Of a stretch of DNA of 64,000 nt, positions 1-13,100 are shown piece after piece; the stretch's first letter is position 1; each line of letters begins with the position of its first letter. A model generated the notes under the pieces. The model did not search any database, was not told the origin of the DNA, and saw nothing but the letters and a program-made list of their open reading frames with translations. Location of the stretch: contig NMRA01000073.1 in NCBI GenBank assembly GCA_002633005.1, positions 715,791 through 779,790 of the forward strand, read 5' to 3'. A program made the translations under genes and the position numbers. The DNA comes from Phoronis australis. Lineage: Eukaryota > Phoronida > Phoronidae.

Positions 1-360
1 AAACAATATAAATAAGTTTTCAGAAATTAGCAGTGGTGCTGATTTGAACCCATTAACTCCTTAATAGCAGCTGAACGTTCTACTGCCGAACAAAATTCCA
101 CACATTAAAATCACTGAGTATTTTAAGCGTATGGCACATGCTTTGATTTCAGCAATTGTCTGTTTGACAATTGTGAGACTTGCCGATTTGTAATAAAATC
201 ACAAAATCACAATGGATTTTGTTGTTCTATAATTCTGGACAAAGTTCAAGAAGTCTATCCCATCCAACAATAATCCCAAAAAATACACTTTCGGCAATAA
301 AACTGATAATGTCTCTTTAAGACTAAAGTCATAAATTTGGTGAAACTACACATTTTTTTC
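1..360. repeat. dispersed repeat family R1, copy 1 (in last intron seen)
   Basis: It shares a series of blocks with 42,515-42,840: GAAATTAGCAGT, GAGTATTTTAAGCG, GATTTGTAA.AAAA.CACAA, CAAGAAGTCTATCC, AATGATAATG-like. The second half also matches 19,270-19,420. It is diverged, so old. The start carries a GGTTCAAATC box on the minus strand, a weak hint of tRNA ancestry. Confidence 0.6.
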
Positions 361-1082
361 TGAAAGACAATTTCCACCTGAGCAAAAGACAGGGTCTCCT
401 AAAATATACCCACAATTGCCAGCTTTTCAGATAATTTTCATAAATTACTTTTTATATAAACTTTGTTGTGCTAACTATTAGGCAAAATTTTTTTTCATGA
501 ACAGTGAAGGGTAAGTTTCTGACATCGGTCAGTCACTTTCCATGAAACACATCTCAGGTGAACACTAAAAGAAAGCTAGTCTAATCATCAGTAGTATTGC
601 TTTCAAAGAACAGACTGTAAATCTTGGAATTAAGTGTTCAGTCCTTTAATTGACAGACACATGTCTTCACTAAGCAACAAGTAGTGGAGCATGAAAGCTA
701 ATGTTTTAACCTTAAACAGATTTACCTAATTAGGGATACCATTTGGTGTGGTAATGAGAGACATACCCAACTGAACAAACAGCAGGGTAAACAAGGATTG
801 GTATAAGGTCAGAGTTCATTACCTATTATGCGTGTGTTCACATGATCCGGACATAGTATTTGTAATATGACAATTTTCAAATAAAAAATTGCCGTCACAC
901 GATTATTTAAGACACAAATTAAAGATTTTTAGTATTTCGGAATTGAGAGAATGGACAGTTAAGCGTGAAAGGACGCAGACAATGTTGAAGAATTCATCAC
1001 TTAGCCAGTAGAATATCAGGCACAAGATAACAAAGTTACACTCTGCTTTCAATAAGTGGGTCACCTAACATAAGTTACTTAC

Positions 1083-1168
1083 ATTGTGTTGAACAAGTTC
1101 TTATACTCCTCGTCTCCCTTATTCTGACTCACTTCGATGTCCAACTTATCAATCAGCTCTGTTTCAAC
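1083..1168 (-). CDS. DOCK3/DOCK4: DOCK exon: ELIDKLD...KGDEEYKNLF (last in window)
   Basis: An 86-bp exon reading VETELIDKLDIEVSQNKGDE then EYKNLFNTM. It is close to VEAELIDKLDSMVSEGKGDE of DOCK3 and unlike the DOCK1 version. Acceptor gttgtag, donor gtaagt. Downstream exons for the remaining helical region and DHR-2 are not in the window. Confidence 0.94.
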
Positions 1169-4100
1169 CTACAACAAAAAATCCTGACTTTATCACAGAA
1201 ATTGTACGTCATTGTTCTTGAGGCAGTCACAGCTACAGGGCTAACATATTGATATTTCACAAGCCAAATTCTCATTTTATCTCCTTCACTAATACCTGAT
1301 ACTTACCTCCTTAAATTTTGACATTTTCCTACGAAGAATAACCTTTGGGGAGGCCATGCTGACCAATCAAATAAAAAACCACACGCTGACCGAACCAATG
1401 CAACTATAGGTTCCTGTCCTTCAAATTCAAATGCAATTTATAAGTAGCCCATTACATTCCATACTCTGGTCATCCAAAATATCTTGATTAAAAGCGCAAA
1501 AATTACAAAACTTTCATCAAAAATCCTCACAGACAAATAATACAAAATAGTTGCGAAATGCTGCAGGTCACATGGGCACTGGCTCAGGACAACAAAATGA
1601 CCACCAGTTGATCAGGCAGGCAATGAAGCACAGCTGACACCTGACCTTGGATTTAGGAACATGTGGAGCATACATATGGCTGGCAATTCAGGTCAAAAGG
1701 GTGAGCAATGTTGGCACATTGAAATACCCAATGAGGTCTTGCTTTAATAAGTGTCAATGACGATAGACACGGAATGGCAGTATAGCATCGGGTCAAGAAT
1801 GACCCCTGCAAAGATAAAAAGACAGATCTTATTTCCATCTCCAATGAGAGAAAATCATGCACTGTCATAGTAAAAAGTTTGATTTCTAGTAAAAAAAACT
1901 GTCTGAATGATTACAGCGGATTCTGCCCAATTTGGAGTCAAAGGTTACTGGACTTAAGTACTGATCAGCGTCAAACCAAGTCACTAATATATCTCTGTAA
2001 AGTAAGGAACATTTTAACCGTTCCTCAGTTTGATCAATTCCTTGTCCTAAGTGATGAATTATTATGGGATGTCTCGTTTCTCATGACTGTTCAAGAACAA
2101 CACTTTCTCACCTGTATGTTTTCAGCATTCTAGCTCAGTGCGTGTGTTTCAGTTTGTGATATCTTGCCACTAGGTGGTTCAGTGATTGAAATATGAAAAC
2201 AGATTGCTGAGTGCCAAATACATTAATCTTAAAATTAGTGTGGATTTTTATACTATGGCTATCATGACATTTTCAAACTTTATTTCAGTTCCAAATCCAA
2301 TACTGTATTGGCTGATCTAGGATGTTCCGAGGGGGAGCACGACCAGGATATCCAAAGGCCAACCGTTTGCAATATAGTTTAATGCACAGAGGGTCCAACA
2401 ATGACATGTGCCACCACCAGGCATGCTGTTCTCCCATAGGTATCTCAACATCATAATAAAAACCATATGTTGCATTGTGAACCCAAGAACTGAGGTAATT
2501 TATATAATCAATTACATATGCTTAAAACACATGGGTACCCCCTACACTTAACAAATTCAATTTCCTGAAGTATATCTCAAAGACAAAACACATTCCTAAA
2601 CCTTAAAATTTGACATTAGTAAAAATACCACAGTCCAAATATAACAACATTCAATTTTTCTAGAATCTGATAAACTTCACTGTTTGTTTAAACCAAATTT
2701 CTAGTACAGGAATAGCAGTCAGAAGAAATCAATGTCTGTTAAGTATTTCAGAATGTCAGATAATCAGTTCAAGGCAATTTGTGTCGTAACACTATCTAAG
2801 AGACGCTAAGTTATTTTAGGAGGCAGGGATATCAAATTGTCTTTAAAAATACTATTCAAAGCAAAAATAGCTTTATTTCATGCAAACTTTGACACTAATC
2901 TGTCAACAAACCATAAACTAAAAATATTAAGCTAAACATTCCAAAACCAGGAAACCAACTGGTAATTCTAGTGGAAGACACTGTTACCAGGGATATGTTT
3001 AATCAAACACTAAGAAGTTATGATCCTAAAAGCATAACACGCTACTATTGACAGGAGACAAATACGCTTTGGTCAACCAAATTACTTTGAAATGCCCAAT
3101 TGAGATTGGCCTAAGGAAAACAAAAAAAGGATTTCAAAAACAAAGGTCGTTAGGCACACCACGTTTCCTGCAAACAGACAGAGATGATGCGAATTTTAAT
3201 AACTGCGTAGGGTTAAAAAAGATAGTAATGGCAGGGGAGACTACAGAAGTAATGTAGCTAAACCTTGAATCATAAGATAAAATTAATATTAAGTCAAGAT
3301 TCTCTAACAGGTGCTCTCACTCCAATATCCAATGGCTTCACACAATAAGGGACCACATCAGACGGAATTCCACCACTCAGATTCACAATTTGTGTAAATA
3401 AAAAGCTGTGTGAAAATAGCATTGAGCGAGAGGTAACGGATTGACTAAATTCATTGCGTTATTGTGACCACATCAAAGCATATTGATTTCCTTTCACTTG
3501 ACAGTAGAGCAAACAATTTTCAACAATGACAGGGTCCCATTTTACAATAATTCTGAAGTTAAACATTTGTCTTTAGTTGGCCACCTGGGTGGGCAAAGGG
3601 GCGCTCAGCTGTCAAAGATGACAGTGACTGGGTCCACAATGGATGCACAAAGTAACATAAAATAAATAAAGATAGAAACTTAACAAGGATTTTAGCAAAG
3701 TGGACGAAAGGACCTTTTATTAAACTCAAAATAACAATTCTTTAATATGTAACAGTTATACTTTAACTGAGGGTGTCCTCTTCAGTGAGAACACTACATG
3801 AATCGTCACCGTGACCAGTGCAGCAGCTAGGACAATACAATACAATACATGTATTTGCTATGCAATTGTATGACACAAAAATGCAATGCCAAGTCACTGT
3901 GACACAATGTCATGATGATAACTATTCAGATTCCACTCACCATCTTAAAGCTACTGTGTATGTTGTGTTCACACTCCATCATATCCACAAACAGAGGCAG
4001 CATGGCCCGCCTCAACTCTGCCTCAGCCACTAGCGTCACCTGTAGGAAGGGTCCAACCAAGTGGGGAATGAACTTGATTTTGTGCTCACCTAGCACTTGC

Positions 4101-7100
4101 CACATAGAGATGATCTCAAAGCCCATGCGCACACGCATGTCGCCATACCTGGAAAATGAAACACAATCCCGAAACATAACGTGCCATTCAACTCTTACAG
4201 TAAAGAGGTGCATTAGACCCAGGTACCTGCATATTAAGGTGTGGCTATACCCAAATTTAAGAGCATGGACATTGTACACAAGAGCAGGTTGAATAATTGT
4301 GGACATATTTTTAAATTCAGAATCTGTTAAGAGAGTGGAGAGTGGATCAAAACACACAGAAGGCAACCAGATAATGGTTTGCACATGTGTAAGACCAGGG
4401 AAATCTGTCTGTTCCCATGAATGAAACTGCCTGCACCTTTCCTTAAAAACACAAAATTTTGAATATTTGACAGCAAGTAGTAACAAATGGCAGAAACCCT
4501 ACAATTATGATTTTTAAGCATATGGCAAAATTCTTCAGTTGTGGACACTCCAGGCTCTGCTATTCAGAATGTAAAGGGGGTAATAAACAGTCATGTTCTC
4601 AGCCAGGACCATAAACCTCTTTTTGACCTGAGTTTATTACACAGTCCAACAGTTGTTTGGCTAAGAGCAGGGTTCATAAAGAACTGCTTTCACTGACCTC
4701 GTATGTCCATTTCAAAAGGCCTATTGTACGTGAAGGACACATGACTTACAACCAGATGTCTTCTTGAACAATTCTAAGCCACTATGCTCACTAGTTACCC
4801 CCTCCAAGCCCAAAAAGTGATTCTTTCTAAATGTTACTTTAAGAAACTGAAATTGAAATCATTTATGGAATTGCCAATTAACAAAAAAGATGTTACCTTG
4901 GTGCTGATAAGTGACTGTACATTATGTTTACTTGTAATGTTTCAATGAGTTTTCTGTTTGCTTGTATGATTTAATTGAATCGTCTGCACTGCATCTTTTC
5001 ATATCGTTTTATAATAAGTATTAAAAATAAAACAGTTTCAGAAACTCGTAAGAAATCCATAACAGCCAGGATAAACACCAAGTGAAAACTTGAAAATATG
5101 TGTAAGTAGCTTACTTGTCCATAATTTTGTCCTTTTTGGCTTCTGAGTAAACCTCCAACTGTAGGGAATGCTGGGTAACAAAGTTGACCGCAACTTGGAA
5201 GTACAGTGTCCACAACTAAACACACATAGTGGAACAAAATATTCAAGCATGAGGTACCATATATCAAACTTAACATGTGACATAAAGGTAAGTATAAATC
5301 TGTACTTGAATTGTATAATAGTCCAGTAGATGAGAGCAAAACTTTGTTAGTGAAAATCACATAGCACAACAGCAGCAAGACGATGTCCATACTAAAGAAT
5401 TTCAAGCATCTATAACCTGCCTAATGTTATCAATTATTGCTCAATTTAGACATTTTCCTGCCTTAAAATTGGTATCAATCTCTTCCTTATTCAAATGGTA
5501 TTAGACGCTGATGTTGGCTAATAGTGAAATATATCAGAAAAATCAGGAAAATTATCCCAACTGGGAATCGAACCACAGGTCTCTAGATTACCGATCTAGT
5601 ACCCTAACTGCTGAGCAACTGTGCAATTACTATTTGCAACCAACAGTTATATTCTCCAACCCATGAGCAACATTTTGCCTTTTCACATGAGATTTGGACA
5701 ATTATGTAATCAATATTATTCAAATGATGAATGATTTCTGGCAAGGAAGTAACTGACAGGAGAGTAGCACTTGAGACCATCGTCCGAATATAAAATAACC
5801 TGTAAAAGATCACATCCAGGATCTAGCTTTCTCGTATTGATTAAATGTAATTGAAGGATTAATTTACAACAAAACACAAATTTTCTTCCTAATGTTCAAA
5901 TTGAAAGGGCATGGATTACCTCCTGATTAAAATTGGTTGAATCCAGAAATTCTTGGCACAGACATTCAGAGAAGTACCTCATAGCTGTCAGAATGGTGCT
6001 AGAAGTAAAAATAAAAATAAATTGCCATCATTTTTACAACTGCCCTTAATCAAGAACGTGACAAACACTTTCCTTTTCACTAGTACAAGCTATAAATTCC
6101 GCAAATCATTAGATTACAATCACACACACAGTCTTGTGTGATTCACATTATTTTAAAAGTCATGTTTATGAAAAGCACTTTTTGGTACTGTAATCATTAA
6201 CACTTGAAAATCCCAAAGGGTGTCACCACTGCTAACACAGTGTCCTCCTTAGATCCACTAGTAGCTGATAACTAAGCAGAGCAACAGCTTCATGACTATG
6301 GTTTAATCTGACTTCACTTACTTGTCTGTTTCTAATCTCATCACGATCCAATCCTTTGGGAAGACATGCTTCTGAACGAGCAAGCGGAAAACGCTGAGAA
6401 TGCCGACCAGGAAGTCCTTGAGTGGTACCTTGCCTGGGTAACTGCTCAGATACTCACGATAATGGCTCTCTTCCATTATCTTCAGCAGACCAATCAGGCA
6501 AGACACCAATGAACCCTGGAGGTAGACACAGAGGCAATAAATCCATGCTGTCTCATTTACATAGAATTTCAAGTAGGTGAAAAGGAGGAGAGGGGGTTGG
6601 CCATAATAAGCCCGATCATGACACCTTATTCATGCACTTATCACCCCTTCCATCCACCATCCTCCAACCTATGCACCCTCCCTTCCAACTCTCTTCCCTA
6701 CTCCCACCACACTCCCTCTCATAGTCCACTCTCTCGCTTCACTCAGTCATCCCTTTTCTCACCCNCTAAGCAGAGCAACAGCTTCATGACTATGGTTTAA
6801 TCTGACTTCACTTACTTGTCTGTTTCTAATCTCATCACGATCCAATCCTTTGGGAAGACATGCTTCTGAACGAGCAAGCGGAAAACGCTGAGAATGCCGA
6901 CCAGGAAGTCCTTCAGTGGTACCTTGCCTGGGTAACTGCTCAGATACTCACGATAATGGCTCTCTTCCATTATCTTCAGCAGACCAATCAGGCAAGACAC
7001 CAACGAACCCTGGAGGTAGACACAGAGGCAATGAATCCATGCTGTCTCATTTACAAAGAATTTCAAGTAGGTGAAAAGGAGGAGAGGGGGTTGGCCATAA

Positions 7101-10100
7101 TAAGACCGATCATGACACCTTATTCATGCACTTATCACCCCTTCCATCCACCATCCTCCAACCTATGCACCCTCCCTTCTAACTCTCTTCCCTACTCCCA
7201 CCACNATCCCCCCATAATACATCTCTCATACCAATTCTCAATATCGTGACTAAGTTACTAAAGCTATTTTGTATCAAAAAACTAATTATCATAATATAAC
7301 AAAAACGCTCTTTACCACTAGTTCTGAATAAAGAATTACACAAAGGACAACACAGCAAGGCAAAGATTTCTTTGCTACTCAATACGTCGGTTCCTCTGTT
7401 TAATTATATTCAAACAACCTACCGCAATGTCATCCTGTTTGCTCGAGGACTGCTTGGACATTTTGACTGCAAGTCTTTGTACTGTCCTGATTATGACTTC
7501 CATATTGGACGAGACCACATGGGCAACATCGTCGTAAATGACCTGAGGAAGAAAATGAAGACAGCTCAGCTCATGACGAAAGGGATCCCGCCTTGCTGCT
7601 CTATTCATCGAGTCATGAGCGAGGACAATTGGCTTCGCTCATGCGGATACAATCAGCTGATTATAATCTTGCCTAGATGGTCATACTTTTTATGGAGAGT
7701 GTCTTACGTAGTTTTGACTATAATATTTGAAGAGAAGGATCAAAAAAAAAATATATATTGTCTTGGTACAACTTTGAATTTTTCAAATCGGCCCAGAATA
7801 AGTGATTTTGCAATATAACAACATTCGTGTTTCTTTCATTCGGGGCGCACGAATACAAAAAATAGGACCCGAGTTAGAGTAAAAATGTCAACCTACTTGT
7901 TGGAGTATTTAAATTTTGGTACACATGCATTGTAATACTAAAAATACAAGCTTAAAAACGAGACCTTTTTTTTCAATGTGCACTCATTCATTTGTCATCC
8001 AATCAAACTGGAAATTTCCGAGACGTGACTCACTGCGAGTGCGCATATGAATACAAAACCCAGGATCCACGGGAAATACTGTCAATACATTCCTGGTGTA
8101 CAGCGATCATAATAAACTTTAGTATGCCGTTACTATTGACATGAACAACATAAAACGAATTTGGATTTTGACGATGATCTTCATACAGCTGGCTAGGTAT
8201 CACTGTGTTCTGCTCCGTTAGACTCTGAAATTTCACACAGCCCAGGTAATTCTGCTCATCACCTCGTCGGGAAACATATATGAACATGTGGAGCCTAAGA
8301 CTATAATGTTCGTATTACTCCCAGGTAGAGCTAAGGACTGTCGGCCTGCCTAGTGTGCATGCAAAATCTGGGAGTCAACCGACACTCACCTTGCCCGTTG
8401 CACCGTTAAAGTGAAAAACAATCAAATAAACGTCATTTTCATGCATAATTCTCCACCTTTTGTGACAAAGAAAAATTACATTGTCGTTTTGAAAACAGAT
8501 TGCTCGTGACATGCGCACGCGCCATTTCCTAAATTTTTGTGACATCTCTCGGGAGATGATGGCAGCTTTGCAGCAGCAAATTTTGTTCTAAAATTTGGTT
8601 TGATGGTATTAAAACACTAAAAACTTACGAAATGAAACCAGTTCCGATAAATTGTTGTGATATACATGCAACCTTATGAAAGCAGAACAGTTGATTGAGG
8701 AATCGGCAAAAAAAGAAACTAGCCAATAGGTGATGCAATATTTCATAGCGCCGAAAGCCGAGCAAAACATCGCACCACAATGTTAGCAGCAGAATAACGG
8801 TAGAACGCCAATTTTTCTAGCACAGCGGCAAATAATTTAGTTTACTCAAGGAAGGGTGTAGTTTATAGTCTGTGACACTAATTTTGTGTGACTTTTTTGG
8901 TTTAACCACATCGGCACAAAGCTACAAACAGTATGCAGCTTTGCACCAAGGCTACAGGTGATGCAGCTGCAAGATGTTTTTTGTTGCTCGTAGCGATTGT
9001 TGCCAATTTTTGCTTGTTTCCAGAACCAGGATGGCAGAAATGAAAAACGTATGAAATTGAATTTTCTTGAAAGAGGTCGGTAAAACAAGTTTTTAAAAAT
9101 GCTTTAGAGGAAGGACTTGCAGAAGATGCCCACTCTCTCAAAACTGCCCTGGAGTTATAAACTATTACATGTCAGCATTATTTAACCTTTCTTGGATAAT
9201 TATCATATTATGACCTGGTCATTCATTCATCCAAAAGTAGTTCCATAGGTGACTTATCAGCCAATTATACATGCATGCTGATTCACAATTTTATAAAAGC
9301 CTCATATGAGTGAAGGTGGATAAATACAATGTTCCTATAGTTTCCTGTTGTAGTGGATTTCTTTGAGACATGAACATTTTTCAAAGTATTGTCTGTTAGT
9401 AACTTAGGTGCACTAGCTTGAACATGGGAAAGCATTTATTTAATTTGGTGTTGCACATCATTAAAAGAAAAAAGTGAGAAAATAAAATTGCTTTATGTAG
9501 ACAATTAATCTAACATTATCTCTCCCAAGATAGGATGCAATATGGTCGACAATGTCATTTTTATGCAGTACCAAACTCAAGTTTTAAACCAAAGCCACCA
9601 TCAGACAAAGCTTTTTGACAAAGTGTGGACATTCACAATCATCTTAAAAGTGCATGAATTCAAAATAAAAAGGCATTACTTTGTCAATTAGTGTTGTCTG
9701 AAATTGATGAGATTTCACTCCGTTTTACCGTGCTTCTAGATTCGTGAACTAAGCAAACATGAAAGTCATTCAATTTTATTGATTCCTCTGACAGACAGAA
9801 ACTTTAATTCGCAATGTACTTGCTTTCAACAATTTTCAGTGCCAAAACATAAATTTGAATTTAACCAACTAAAAAGGTGTTTACCCTACTTCAAAATTGG
9901 ACTTCTGGGCTTTAGAAGAAATGTCAGGTGGTTGTTACTGTATATAGATGGCAACGCATTTCATAACTTAGATATGGTTCGACACGACAGTATTGCCTTA
10001 AGTCTCTCTCAAGCTTGCAATGTATTTTAAAGAAATTCCATTAAAATTGCAACAGGCAAAACTGATGTGCCCTTAACCAATTTTGTGAGCAAAGGGGGCT

Positions 10101-13100
10101 GCTGCAAAGCCACTCAGAATTTAAGTAACTGACAAGATATGCCAAGTGATACATATTCTCTGCACTTTTATAGCGGGTATTTTGGTGATGTGAATATGGC
10201 CACAATGTTCAAGGCCTAATGGCATCCCTGCCCCATATGCAATGAGTGTGTGATCCCATGGAAAAACAACACTCACCTCTTCTGCCTGGCTTTGTCTTTT
10301 GATCACAATCAGAACATCACGCACTATGGCTGCGCACAGGCCTATATGCACTTCAACAGGGGGCTTCCGTATGAAATGTTGCTTCACTTGGCTCATGCAC
10401 AGTTTGATCAACTTATCACGGGCATCTGAGCAAGAAAACGAATTGTTCACCATAACAATTGATAAGTTCATCGTGCGCAACGGGAGAAGAAAACGAAAGG
10501 TTCATAGCTGATGTCAACAGATCGTAAACTGACCCCATGCAACTGCGGAAGGAAATGGAATTTTCAAGGTAACAAATGAATACTGATCAGTTAATCAAGT
10601 GCAGCAGGAGAAGAAAATGAAAGGTTCGTAGCAGTTGTCTACAGTTCGTACGTAGCTTGATCAGTTGACCACGCGCAACTGTGGAAAGAAATGGAATGTT
10701 CATAGCGAACGTACAGTAACTTATTTATGCAATTTTATAAGCTGGTCAAGAGCTGTTGGGCTGCACTGGGATGTTTTAGGTATAAAGCAAACTACCACAA
10801 AAACCTTGACATCATGGTGATAACTCTGAAACAATTAACCCTGCCCTGGAACTCACTGCTGTTGACGATTGTACCATACAACACAGAGTAAATGACTGAC
10901 AAGAATGACCTGCTAGGAGACGTAACTTTGTGTTCAAAATCAGCTACACAATCCGGGAGCTTTCGTCTACTGCAAATCTTCCACAATTGACGACAATGCT
11001 GTCGTTTTTCAAATACATTGTGGGTCTAGTGAACATCCAGTGACGTCAGAGATAACTTGGTAACAATTGTATCGCGACTCATAATTTGCATTTCAGATGA
11101 CAAGATTTTACTTCAGCATGACCGAATCGTACTCACACGAAAACGCAAACTGTAGTGGAACCATGTTTTTAATACTACTCTTACATGACAAGAGCTCTTT
11201 TCCGTCACATCGTTTACACGTGACTAAGCTATATGTGACAACACCAAATGTTTATGATACGACAACTGTCCCACACAATGCATTAGAAAAATGGCAGCTA
11301 TGTCATAGATGAACTCCCCAGAATTCATGGCCGGTCCAAAACTCAACACAAATCCCCAAATCTTGTCAACAGTTAGTAGTACGTTACCCGCTTCCACAAA
11401 CAAGTCTGTGTTGACCAACTTTTGAATGCACCCCAGTTTCGTCTCGACCACTTTAGCCGGCGTGTCGCGGGGAACACGGCTGATGAGCGTGCTCATGAAA
11501 TCAGCAACCTCGTCCACTGAGAACAACGGGAGAAGGGTCTCGTGCACTTGAATGATGTTTTCCAAGAAGACAATCTGAAATCGTAGAAATTATATCAGTG
11601 CAGGACTGCAGCACTGTAAACCAAACAGAGTGTGGCGAAGCAAAAGTGACTGTTCACATGGAATCACAAACTCTGCCGTTGGGGCAGCTGTGAAGTTTTA
11701 GATCACAAACAGCACAAATCAGATGGCATGGGCACATGACGGCGACATCCCGTTGCTTCCAACTTGTTCGATTGTATAGCCCAACAACAAGTTGGGAAGT
11801 TTACCCCCCGTAGCCAATTAACTCTATTCTGGCGTTGATGGTTGGCGGGACTACCCTCTTTTGTTTGATAATTGCTCTAATCTCCGATCAGATCGTATCT
11901 AGCCTGACTGGGGTGGGCTGATAAAAATGAAAGTTAAGTTAAGCCAGATATTATCGCACATTCAGCACCCCTCACATCTGGAAAAGTTACTAAACGACAG
12001 GACGCTGTAATGACCTTGCGACTTCTAGAAACTTCCTCAAACTAATATCTTGCATGCCCATCAATACCAACGTCACAAGATGTCACAAAAATATAATCTA
12101 CTTACAAATTTGGGAATGAATTATGATCAGTAATTAACTACTGGAAAAATCATCGAAATTCTAAAATGTGTAGGAAATTTGTCTCATGATTCCCTATACA
12201 GAAGACAAGACCAGAGTGTTAAATAAATATGCATCCACGAAGTACATTACAGATGGTAAAGAAATAAACATTTACATGAGAGTTGCACCAATGGTAATTT
12301 TATTAACAGGAACACACATGCCAAGACTCATCAGAAACAAACAGATGAAAAGAAAACTAAAATTGCCACAAGGGGGCACTAAAGTATCATTGTCTGCTAA
12401 AATTGGTCAGGCTTTCCTCAACAGAAACACATCTGTTTGTTTTCGTTAACAATCATAGGAAAACATGACCACTTGTCTGCTAGTTTTGGTACAAAACTGT
12501 ATAAATATACAGCTTTGGTACAAAACTGTATAAATATACAGCTTTGGTACAAAACTGTATAAATATACAGCTTTGAAATGATGTGGATAAAAACTGAAGA
12601 AATAAAATTTGACACAAAATTAATATAATTTGTTAAAAACTCTTCCCTGTTATGGGTGTGAAGAAAATACCTGTTATACCATTATTCAGCTGCTAAATTT
12701 GTGGAGTAATAATATGCTACAGCTTTAGGCACTATCAAAGCAAGCATCACTTAATTGGCCAATTTATTTTTCAACTCTTTATTCAACCAGGCCCAGTTGC
12801 TTAAAAGTTAAACGATGCATAGCAACAATGATATCCCATTATCATGTGACACATTGTTATAGTTGAACAATGCACCTGACCTCACACATCAATCACACTT
12901 TTCCAGTGCCTTCTTGTGTCAACTAAGGATTTTGATTGTGAAATTCTACACTTGGCCTCCCTTGTGTACAAAATTTGTTAAGGAGGGTTATACACTATTG
13001 ACTCCGGAAATTCACTATGTTGATTAAGCAAACAAAAAGCTACACCCATTGTGAGCAACAAGAGGTCATTTCCAAGAAGGAAAAGGAGACAGTCAGTCAG

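Larger units (their letters stand above)
7543..10276 (-). other. DOCK intron, 2.7 kb
   Basis: Contains the candidate alternative first exon and CpG-rich motif near 8.4-8.5 kb, and a dispersed repeat at 9,190-9,360. Short ORFs elsewhere look random. Confidence 0.6.

Noticed and set aside
5562-5630. Functional tRNA gene on the minus strand
   Set aside because: Same SINE head with imperfect stems.
6816-7009. True additional DOCK exon by tandem duplication
   Set aside because: Almost no divergence, exact N boundaries, and frame-breaking length. Listed only as a duplicate copy.
12482-12574. Multiple TATA boxes (TATAAATA)
   Set aside because: One per unit of a 29-bp minisatellite. No linked start of a gene.
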